Positions 10,869 through 19,161 of a stretch of DNA of 20,888 bases are shown here, one piece after another; the stretch's first letter is position 1; every line of letters starts with the position of its first letter. Below the pieces are notes generated by a model, which was not told where the DNA came from, searched no databases, and saw nothing but the letters and a program-made list of their open reading frames with translations. The stretch spans positions 1 to 20,888 of the forward strand of contig LSSN01005709.1 in the NCBI GenBank assembly GCA_001970855.1, read 5' to 3'. Source of the stretch: Smittium culicis. Its lineage: Eukaryota; Kickxellomycota; Harpellomycetes; Harpellales; Legeriomycetaceae. A program made the position numbers and the translations under genes.

Positions 10869-13811
10869 CTAATTATCGAACATGTTTTTGATCAAATCGA
10901 ACCTTTTAGTAAGTTCGTTGATTTTTTTGAAATCAAATAAATCTGGCGTGTTTTTTATTTTAAAGCACCCGCTTAGATGTGATGCCTTAAAATTTCTTTT
11001 ACAAATTCGGCATGTTTTTTTATAGAATATTGTGCTCATTCGCCATTTAATGGCCATTTGCGACAATTTCTTATTCTTGATGTAAAATGAAACGTCCGCT
11101 GCTGAGCTCCGATGTCTGCTAGTTGTTCTAATACGGCCAACTATGTCATTTTTTGTTAATGTTTTAGATATCAGTTTGATTTTTCGGTTGTAAAAATAAT
11201 TGGCCAAAAAATCTTTTTTGTGAATGTTTGGCTTTAAAATCTTGAATATATCACAACTATGAATTTTTTTAATTATTAGCGATTTGTTATTTGCTACAAT
11301 TTTTTTTGATTCGATATTATTGATTAATTCTAAAAGCGGATTACTTTGTGTGCACTTAGTAATATGTATGCCAAATTTGATTAATAGCGTTTCTAGCCTA
11401 TCATTTATGGATTCTATCCCAGTTAGGCTTCTAATTAGCCTCTTTAATGAGGTTCCTTTAAACTTTGAAGTGCCTAAAACCCAGGCCAATGAATCTTGTT
11501 GTGCCTGTTCAAGTAGATTTAATTCTATTTCGCTGAGTGCTATAGCCATTAATGGTGCAGCATATTCCCAAAGTGATCTAATATTTGATTTGAATAGTGC
11601 TAGCCTTGTTATTGGCGGCCAGTTATTGCCCTTGACTTGCATGTACTTTAAAATATTATTTGATTTGGTAGTACAGTCTGTTACAAATGACAGCCAATCT
11701 ATTCCATCTTTAATGATTGGCAGGCCTAAGTACTTGTATGACATAGGCCTTGGAATCGGGTGGCCGTATATAGTTAGAGGCCATAATGCTGGCCCGGTAA
11801 AACCAGATTTTTTAATATTAATTTCCATTCTGTTATAGGCGCACCAGTCTTCGACTATTTTTATAAGCCTAGTAGCGTCAGTATAGTCTATTGGAATTAG
11901 CTGTATATCATCAGCAAATAGTAGAGCTGAAGGAATCTTATTATTAGACGACAATTTTATAATAAGGTCGTCTATGTATACGTTAAATAAAAACGGAGAT
12001 AGTAGTGAGCCTTGAAATAGGCCCCTATCCCGTTTTATTGGCTCAGAAATCGCTCCATTAATACTAATAGTGGAGTAACAATTCGAAAATAGCGAATAAA
12101 TTACATTGGTTATAAGATCTGATTGAGATTTATCTTTAACCTTTTTTAGTAAAATATCAATATCTACACGGTCATAGGCTTGTTTAAGATCTATAAAAAT
12201 TCGATCTGGCCTATTATTTTCAGCAGATAAATAAAATAAATCATGCGATATTATTGAGTGTGTGAGGGTAGAATACCCTTTTCTAAATCCAGCCTGGTAT
12301 TGGTGGAAATTAGAAATTACAGTGGAATTTAAATATTCCAAGAACATTGACTCAAAAATACGCCTAAGCATTGGAGTAAGGGCTATAGGCCTAAAATTGT
12401 CAATTGTGCTACTATCGCTTGACTTTGGAATTGGGTAGATATGACTGGTGTTCCAGACATCTGGAGTTACACCATGTTTAAGCATATACTTGTATAATAT
12501 GTTGAGATCTCTAATAAAACATTTTGATTTGGTTAGTGCCTTTAAAATATTAATGTGTAACGGGTCAGGTCCTGCGGACTTTGACGACGGGTACTTATTA
12601 ATAGTTTTAGTGATATTATAGTGAGAAAAATACTTATTTAGGCTAATATCATAAATAAAAATATTATTGGGTTTAAATTTATTAATTGTAATATTATTGA
12701 CTAAATTATTTACAGTGTATAATGACTTGTAAAAATTAATACAGTCGTCATATGCTGATATATTTTCATCACGTGAATTTATAATCTTGAATTGATTAGT
12801 AGATTTTTGACTTTTTTTATAGAGCATCGCTGCAATATGATAATTATCAGAGTTATTAAGTTTAGTATAATATTTATTTGTGCTACTATCTTTCGACTCG
12901 TGTGACTTTTTGACAGAGTAAGACTCTAATACTTCATCACATATAGTGTAAATGTAATCAATATAATTATTGTAAATAATATTAAACTTGGAAATTTTTG
13001 CACTGTGGTTTAAATAAGACAAATTTTCAATATTTATTAGTGACTTTTTAATTAAAAAATGGTTGGAATCATATAAACTACATAGATATAACTTTACAGC
13101 TGGAATAAATAATGGTTGAAGATTAAATTTAATATTATCACATGATTTATTTATACTATAATATATTTTAATGTTTAAATCTAAAAGCATAAATTTATGA
13201 TCGGATAGATCACTGCATAAAGTAGAAAAAAAATAATTGGCTACCAAGGATTGATGGACAAAGGCGTGATCCGGAGTGGGTCCAAGCGGCTCAGGAAACA
13301 AATGGTTCATCGATTTATTTGCTGCTATATCCCTAAAAAGATTAAGGCGAGCAAGCGGTCCGATTCTTTTGGTACCGTATCTAACACCGAAGAATGTATT
13401 AATATCGCCAATCAGAACGGATAATTCTGAATCTGGGATATGTTCAGCAATTTTCACTGCTTTCATAGATGGCGGAAAATAAACAGCCATTATGTAATGG
13501 CCATTAATTTTGATACTTATAGTATACCTTGTAACGCATGCAGAAGAAATTTGTTTTCGGATATCCTGCGAAACAAGGCAGACTATTCCGGCTTGCTCGT
13601 GGCCAATTACTGGCTTCGGCAAAATTCGCGGCGTTGAAACTAGGTAATCCGGATGCGAGACGTGAGTCTCGTGATCTATAAACCATGTTTCCGCAAGGAA
13701 TAGAATGTCTAATTTGGCTTCTTTAACTGCGGCTAGAGCTCTGACCCATTTTCGGTCACTTAGCCCTTGGCAGTTCCAGTAGCCAATCCTAATGTTTCTA
13801 AAGTTATTCAT
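10869..13811 (-). CDS. LINE ORF2: AP endonuclease and reverse transcriptase
   Basis: An intact 980-residue ORF for target-primed reverse transcription: it nicks DNA and copies element RNA from the nick, acting at nuclear DNA. The first Met follows an in-frame stop 25 nt upstream. The N-terminal APE-type endonuclease (about 1-212) keeps its motifs: WNCQG (N13), LAETW (E41), YFPPS (111-115), IGDIN (D136, N138), TPDHAFV (D181-H182) and SDH (203-205). An Asn/Ile/Lys/Tyr-rich linker (about 213-405), far more AT-rich than the rest, joins it to the RT: SAGPDPLHINILK (412-424), DNFRPIALTP (471-480), motif A FIDLKQAYD (D541, D547), motif B GLFQGSLLSPF (597-607), motif C FADD (632-635), motif E YKYLGL (692-697). 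A CCHC knuckle C934-x2-C937-x7-H945-x3-C949 closes the protein. No RNase H domain is seen. The length is normal for a LINE ORF2 and no frame breaks exist, so the copy may be recent or active. Confidence 0.95.
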   Translation of the reverse strand: MNNFRNIRIGYWNCQGLSDRKWVRALAAVKEAKLDILFLAETWFIDHETHVSHPDYLVSTPRILPKPVIGHEQAGIVCLVSQDIRKQISSACVTRYTISIKINGHYIMAVYFPPSMKAVKIAEHIPDSELSVLIGDINTFFGVRYGTKRIGPLARLNLFRDIAANKSMNHLFPEPLGPTPDHAFVHQSLVANYFFSTLCSDLSDHKFMLLDLNIKIYYSINKSCDNIKFNLQPLFIPAVKLYLCSLYDSNHFLIKKSLINIENLSYLNHSAKISKFNIIYNNYIDYIYTICDEVLESYSVKKSHESKDSSTNKYYTKLNNSDNYHIAAMLYKKSQKSTNQFKIINSRDENISAYDDCINFYKSLYTVNNLVNNITINKFKPNNIFIYDISLNKYFSHYNITKTINKYPSSKSAGPDPLHINILKALTKSKCFIRDLNILYKYMLKHGVTPDVWNTSHIYPIPKSSDSSTIDNFRPIALTPMLRRIFESMFLEYLNSTVISNFHQYQAGFRKGYSTLTHSIISHDLFYLSAENNRPDRIFIDLKQAYDRVDIDILLKKVKDKSQSDLITNVIYSLFSNCYSTISINGAISEPIKRDRGLFQGSLLSPFLFNVYIDDLIIKLSSNNKIPSALLFADDIQLIPIDYTDATRLIKIVEDWCAYNRMEINIKKSGFTGPALWPLTIYGHPIPRPMSYKYLGLPIIKDGIDWLSFVTDCTTKSNNILKYMQVKGNNWPPITRLALFKSNIRSLWEYAAPLMAIALSEIELNLLEQAQQDSLAWVLGTSKFKGTSLKRLIRSLTGIESINDRLETLLIKFGIHITKCTQSNPLLELINNIESKKIVANNKSLIIKKIHSCDIFKILKPNIHKKDFLANYFYNRKIKLISKTLTKNDIVGRIRTTSRHRSSAADVSFYIKNKKLSQMAIKWRMSTIFYKKTCRICKRNFKASHLSGCFKIKNTPDLFDFKKINELTKRFDLIKNMFDN

Positions 13812-13940
13812 TATAATTAGTACAAGTTTATAAGCTTATAGAATTATAACAAAAAATTTTCTAATAGTCTAAAGATCTAAAATTCTAATAGTCTAATTAT
13901 CTAAGTACCAATTATATTAGGTAACTAAAGATCTAAAATA
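13812..13940 (-). promoter_or_regulatory. TTAGA-rich 5' leader of ORF2
   Basis: Read on the minus strand, the stretch before the ORF2 start is built from TTAGA-like words (TTAGATAATTAGAC, TTAGAATTTTAGATC, TTTAGACTATTAG). TTAGAATTTTAGA (minus-strand reading of 13876-13888) recurs exactly at 19093-19105 in the leader of the other ORF1-like gene. Frequent TAG/TAA words close all frames before the start codon. It is likely untranslated leader. The shared word suggests, without proving, that the two genes have related 5' ends. Confidence 0.45.
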
Positions 13941-13993
13941 CTAATATTTAATTAATAAATATTGGTAAAACTTCCAAAAATGGTTATATTTGT

Positions 13994-14006
13994 GCTATTT
14001 ATGCAT
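13994..14006 (-). promoter_or_regulatory. TATA-like element upstream of ORF2
   Basis: On the minus strand this reads ATGCATAAATAGC, about 185 nt before the ORF2 start. The longer context ATGCATAAATAGCACAA closely matches ATGTATAAATAGTGCAA upstream of the gene at 19162: the same 17 positions with three pyrimidine or purine transitions. This pairing, plus the shared TTAGA leader, supports a real core promoter. Confidence 0.5.
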
Positions 14007-16870
14007 TTGAAATCATTGTTTTATACAAGATATAACTAAAAAATTTTTACTTAATATTACATTTGAAATACTGATACTATTAATTGAGCTAAGTATATAC
14101 TATTTTGTTTATTATTGTTTTCTCCGCATTGTTTTACATTCTTCATTTGATATTAGTTTTTAATTGTCGCATACTACTTTTTAATATTTAGCCACATATA
14201 TCAGTGTGATATTATTAACCTTATTTAATTATTGCCTTTTATCAATGCCAGAATATTTAATTCAATCTAAGAATGTGGCTGATTTCTATTAAAGTTATAA
14301 TTAAATTCAACATAATTTTTTATAAGTGGCTTAGACATTTGATTACTTTATGTGATTAATTATCACTATGGTTTATAATAATAGATTATTGTATATATCT
14401 TGTATCGCTTATTCAGATTAATTACAGGTGCTCACTAATGAATAAACAATTTATTGTGAAGCCAAAATTTTCTACATAATCAATCATTTATGCGTTCATT
14501 GCTAAATTATTTAAATTTAATTCCATCTAATGAAACGTTTAAATTTGCTATAATATTGTATAAATGATTTCAATTTGATACATTTAATTTAGACCCACCT
14601 AAATAGAGTAAGCATATTTGAATTATTAACTCGCTTATATCATTAGATATTATTTTTATACCTATTACACACAAAATCACCAAAAAAATGTAACAATTTA
14701 CTATAGGTAAATACGTAGCAATGTTTTAAAAATTTTAATTGAATTCGCTATTATTAATTACATATCTCGTTTTTTTAATTATGTGTTTTTTATTAAAACA
14801 TAAATTTGATTAGTGCAACTAGTGTAAATTATGTGCACAATTATTGAGAAAAAATGCGGAATCAATTGTAATATTTTCAATAATTAAACAATCAATTCTA
14901 TTGACATACTCTATCTTATTAATTTTCAAAATACGTGGGGAAATAATTAGCGAATAGAAAACTATAATAAAATTGCTAAATTTTTAGTTAATAAAAATAA
15001 GCTACAATTGATAGAAGCTCTGCATATTTCCATCCGCTATAGTAAAGATAATAAAAATTTATTGGCAAAATTAAGATTTATTATGACGTGGTTATTTTAA
15101 TTAGTCTGTATCGAATAAGAATATATATAATGTAAATATAAAAATTCGATATATACTGTACTAGTTCTCTATTAAAATCGTTTAGGACTACTATTCTCCG
15201 AAAACTTTGAAATTATTATAGCAATCACTTATTGATAAAATATATTACACATTATAATATGATATGTAGTTTCAATTGTATTATGGTTTATAACATACGC
15301 GAATATTTAGTTGACGAATTCATTATATTAGTAGTGAATGACATCATTATTGTCAATTGGAAAACGTATAAAATATGAATGAATATTTTACTATAACAGT
15401 GCGGGTAGATATGAACCGATTTTTTAGGCCTGAAAAATATATATGAAAAACTAGCGATTACATTCAATGAATAGTATCTTTTTCAGAATTCCCTAATTAA
15501 AAAAGATGTACAATTTTTATAATTGAAATTGTTCTTAATTCGGAAATTAAACAAAGATAACAATGAAATTATAGAATAACAAATAGCAGCCAATAATTTT
15601 ATTAATATGTATGAATCTTCAAAAAACAATAACACGTCATTATGATACAATAATTACATATTAGTCAATGACAATAATTATTTGGAATTTGTATTATATA
15701 ATGTAAGAGAATATAATTTAATAGGCAATATTTATTTTTTTTTGCATTATGAGATATCATTTTTTTAACAGTCAAGAATGATGTAGTGTATATCGGGCAA
15801 CTATAATCCTTTAATTTTAATTTGAGCAAAAAATTAGTGCGGAGTAACATTTAAACGATAATATTAAATAACCTTATCAATTATCGAAATTAAAGCTGTT
15901 TTTGTATTATTTGATTTCAACCATTATCGAAATAAATGAGGAGCATATCCTTCCGATATATTGTTATTATTATTCATTAATGAATATCCGAGATAGTCTA
16001 GCTGGATAAAATTATACTTCGCCATTATCATTTAGATGACGCATTATTACATCATATTTTTTTAATCATAAAAAAAATCAATAGTCATTTATTTACTTGT
16101 TTCCGGAGGTAACAGACTACAATGCAATCATTTAAATCATTGTTAAAAAAATAATAAGGGTTACTTTGGAACGCACACTCAGCTAATACGTATATGATAA
16201 TTTAAATTCATACTAATTTATAAATAATAATTCGTTAACAGCTATCCTTATCATAGTATAAAAAATGCAATATTATATTATGCGGTATTAACTGTAATAG
16301 TTATTAAAATTATTTAATAGTGTAAATTCAATTCAGATACTTGATTGAATAATAATTGATTTAAAACAATGACTATATCTATCGAATATAATTTGCTAGA
16401 TTTGCATAATTTCAACATAATTACATTTTCATTAATTAAAACAGTCATTCAAAAAAATCTGATTTATAACCTATTGATATGAGAGTCTATTGAATAAGAC
16501 TATTTTAATACATCATTTTATGTTTTAAATCATTTTTGTAATGATAAAAAAGGATCTTATTGATCCGCATATTTATGAATTAAAATATAATAATAGTTAA
16601 AATAACTTATAATTGAAAAAGAAGTGAATTTTTTCAGCAAATAAAAATTAGTTTATTGATTTTTAATCAATTTGAAAATAATATCTGTTTGTTTTAAAAA
16701 AATTACAGATTAAATTGTATTGCAATATGAATTCATGTGGAGATAAAAAGAATAACTTATGAAGATAACGGAGTTTATGAATAACAATAACAGTTCTCCT
16801 GAAATGAAAATCATGAAATTTTTACACAGAATCCAATTTAAGCCTAGATATCATGCTCTGATAATTATTC

Positions 16871-16896
16871 AATCCATTCGATTATATCAATGGATT
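16871..16896. repeat. hairpin-forming inverted repeat
   Basis: AATCCATT (16871-16878) and AATGGATT (16889-16896) are perfect 8-bp inverted arms with a 10-nt loop. Nothing nearby suggests a role, and such hairpins arise by chance in AT-rich DNA. Confidence 0.5.
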
Positions 16897-17293
16897 TTAA
16901 TTGACGTTTGCAATAAAATAATCCAATGAAATTATTTTTATGAAGAATTATTGATTATTCATTTAATGAGATTAACTGTCTTTATGGACATTTCATTCAA
17001 GTTATATAATGATTAGATATAGCTTGTTAAATAAATAGCTATAATACCCGATTATGTAAATATCGGATAATAGTTGTCATTACTCATTATTATTATGAGA
17101 ATGAGATTATAATAAAATTTCGTTTAAAGATAATTATATCTAATGTTTCACGTTGATTGAAATAAATAATGGTGCGATTTTTTATAATAATAAGTACAAT
17201 ATAAAAAGAATGATGACATCATTTTATTTTACAATTCAGTAATTTATTGGAATAACTGTTTACCATCATTGATTGGTACTCAATGCGATGCTT

Positions 17294-17339
17294 TAGCCAT
17301 CAATTGTATATTCATATTGCCTAGCTTTACTATGTCAAC
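17294..17339 (+). repeat. short dispersed repeat, copy B
   Basis: Same ordered words as at 257-283: TAGCCATCAAT (17294-17304), then TTTACTATGTCAAC (17326-17339), separated by 21 bp here. In this copy the pair is followed by AACGCCACGTGGGCT, absent from copy A. Confidence 0.4.
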
Positions 17340-17344
17340 AACGC

Positions 17345-18215
17345 CACGTGGGCTAAATTAAAATCTTAATCCGTTATTCATTATGACTTGATTATTTCTT
17401 AAGAAATTTAGAAATATATGCTAATTATATGATAAACTACGATACATTTTTGAAATTTATTAAATACCACGTGAGTAACAATTGATTATCCGTTGGATAT
17501 CCTTTTGTATCATTTCAATGATAAATTTACTCGTTTTTTTGTAGTTAAATTTTCCGAAGAATACAATGAATAAAATAATTTAATAGCTATAGAATAATGT
17601 ATAGTTGTACAGCAGACATTTTCTGACGATGAATAATTATCAAAATTTCGAGTACCAATAATTTTATTATGGTTCGATGTTTAGTTTATTGTGTATCAAA
17701 AGTAAATCGTCCAATTAAATTTTAATTATAGATTTTTTTGAGTAACCTTTGCCCCACACTGTGATAATTGTTCTAGTAAATTCATATAAAGTTATTTTGT
17801 TTGATTTTTAGTTATTATTTATTCGCTCAGCTAAACTCCGAGCAATTCTATATAAAAAAAATATGGATATCTGTATATAATTATACTTTTATAAATTCTT
17901 GCAGTTATTCAGCTTAATTTATACCTCAGTGTGGGGAAATTTGTGAATTTTATTGGTAGCTCCAAATAATTCTAGTAATGAATCGCTTTTTTTGTTCCAC
18001 GTTTTATATTGTATGTAAGCTACAATTCATTTAACACGTGGGCTGTCTTATAATTCAATACAGCACAACGTGGTCTAATTTTGATTTTTTATTGGCTGAA
18101 ATGCATATTGATATTTAATGGCTTGATAGTAATGCCTTTATGATAAAATGAAAAAAATAAAATGCGTTTTAATTATGGAGAAATATTATGTTTCAATTGA
18201 CTCTCCACATGGGCT
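17345..18215 (+). promoter_or_regulatory. cluster of CACGTGGGCT-like motifs
   Basis: CACGTGGGCT occurs exactly at 17345-17354 and 18035-18044. Relatives are AACGTGGTCT near 18068-18077 and CACATGGGCT at 18206-18215, and a plain CACGTG lies at 17468-17473. Ten-base words with six or seven G/C are unexpected in DNA this AT-rich. CACGTG is the classic E-box bound by bHLH proteins (the Cbf1 site in yeasts). The cluster lies 0.9-1.8 kb upstream of the gene at 19162, so distal regulation or remnants of a repeated unit are both possible. Confidence 0.4.
17752..17936. repeat. inverted repeat CCCCACACTG / CAGTGTGGGG
   Basis: CCCCACACTG (17752-17761) and its exact complement CAGTGTGGGG (17927-17936) face each other across 165 bp. 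Similarity continues weakly on both sides (TTTG-CCCC, ATAA at the inner or outer edges). The G/C content of these arms makes chance less likely than for AT words. They could be the ends of a small decayed element, though no flanking duplication is evident. Confidence 0.5.
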
Positions 18216-18911
18216 GCATTTTTGATTCAAACAGGGGTTTGCTTGTTTCCCACTTTTATATTATTTTTTTTACTATTTTAACTTTTTCGCTTGCATTTAC
18301 TAAAGAATGCATTGTAAAATTCAATTATACTTGTGGCTGATGATTAAATTATATAGTATGAGCATTTTTTAAAACGTTTAAACATTATTTATCAATTTAT
18401 TAGCATACTGAATCAATAATTGTGGCTAATTAGAGGCTTGTAGTCTATTAAACGATCTGCGCCACATATTTCAAAGTTTAAAAGTTTAACAATATAATAG
18501 CGTTGGAAAAAAAATCAATAATGGAATAATAATACATGTAGTGTAGCCACTCTATTCGAAACAATAAATATGATAGAATAAATATTTTTATTGCACATTT
18601 AAGTCATACTTGTTTTATAGCTTATGATAATTTAAATTAATTCATTTTTTACCCCTCACCAATTTAATTGAATTATAGATAGTAATACTAGTACAATTAA
18701 TTCATTATTGAGGGTTAAAATATTATCATTGTTTAATTTTGATTCTATGGGGCTAAAATTAAAATTTAAGTTAACCCCACATTATTGTTAAATACATTAT
18801 ATTTGAATATATTATTTATTATTAATATTTTATTTACATTATATTAAATATAGTACTAGTATGTATTAATGTGCTTTAAATCTAATTTATATGAGTTATA
18901 TCTAAATAAAA

Positions 18912-18928
18912 ATGTATAAATAGTGCAA
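18912..18928 (+). promoter_or_regulatory. TATA-like element upstream of the right ORF1-like gene
   Basis: ATGTATAAATAGTGCAA contains TATAAATA at 18915-18922, a good TATA-box match, about 245 nt before the start codon. The same 17-base arrangement appears on the minus strand upstream of ORF2 (ATGCATAAATAGCACAA). Transcription would start within the following TTAGTA-rich leader. Confidence 0.5.
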
Positions 18929-18950
18929 TAAAATTCATGCTTGTTAACAT

Positions 18951-19158
18951 TTAGTAAGCTTAGTAGTATATTTAGTAGTAAGCTTTTAAGATTATTTATT
19001 AGCAAGTTAAAACTATTTGATATATTAGCTTACTTTAGTAATTGAGTCACAAGTGATTCTATTAGATATTAGATATTAGTAAAATTAGAACCTTAGAATT
19101 TTAGAAATTTAGATTATTAAGCTTTAATATAGTTTAGTAATTTTAGATTTTTAGATCA
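18951..19158 (+). promoter_or_regulatory. TTAGTA/TTAGA-repeat 5' leader
   Basis: Irregularly repeated TTTAGTA, AGCTTAGTAGTA, TTAGATATTAGATATTAG and TTAGAATTTTAGA words fill the space between the TATA-like element and the start codon. TAG stops occur in every frame, so no upstream protein is encoded. A near-palindrome GAGTCACAAGTGATTC (19044-19059), whose left half matches an AP-1/Gcn4 half-site, lies inside. TTAGAATTTTAGA is shared with the ORF2 leader. Confidence 0.45.
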
Positions 19159-19161
19159 ATT

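Larger units (their letters stand above)
10690..14006 (-). mobile_element. LINE-type (non-LTR) retrotransposon unit, ORF2 only; ends approximate
   Basis: The unit comprises a TATA-like element and TTAGA-rich leader (about 14006-13812), the 980-codon APE/RT gene and a short 3' region. No LTRs, integrase or RNase H are present, which fits a non-LTR element. No ORF1 lies upstream of ORF2 on the same strand. The only ORF1-like neighbour faces it from the other side. Both outer limits are inferred, since no target-site duplication or terminal tail could be recognised by eye. The RT and thumb style (YKYLGL, then an EQAQQDSLAWVLG-type segment) recalls the I/Jockey/Tad side of the LINE tree more than L1, a tentative placement. 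Confidence 0.6.
13812..18911. other. AT-rich gene-free stretch (right desert, 5.1 kb)
   Basis: No credible gene on either strand. A 61-codon minus-strand frame at 15665-15850 looks random. Scattered G/C-richer words (for example around 16100-16190 and 15405-15430) could be relics of decayed insertions, but none translates to anything I recognise. From about 17280 rightwards the character changes: short G/C clusters such as CACGTGGGCT, CCCCACACTG and GGGGCTAAA recur, and these may be distal upstream sequence of the ORF1-like gene at 19162. The minus-strand promoter and leader of ORF2 occupy its left end. Confidence 0.65.

Noticed and set aside
10869..11500. RNase H domain at the C-terminus of ORF2
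   Set aside because: No DEDD-type motif is visible after the RT thumb. The C-terminus ends in a CCHC knuckle and a short basic tail.
10293..13686. Other frames inside the ORF1-like and ORF2 genes (10293-10616 -, 11284-11838 +, 13276-13482 +, 13440-13637 +, 13504-13686 -)
   Set aside because: They are shadows of the two well-supported coding regions and lack domain signatures of their own.
9376..13811. Twin-priming inversion as the cause of the convergent ORFs
   Set aside because: Twin priming inverts the 5' part of an element, which would leave the starts of ORF1 and ORF2 facing away from one junction. Here the 3' ends meet.
15665..15850. 61-codon minus-strand frame
   Set aside because: Isolated in the right desert, AT-driven composition, no recognisable motif.
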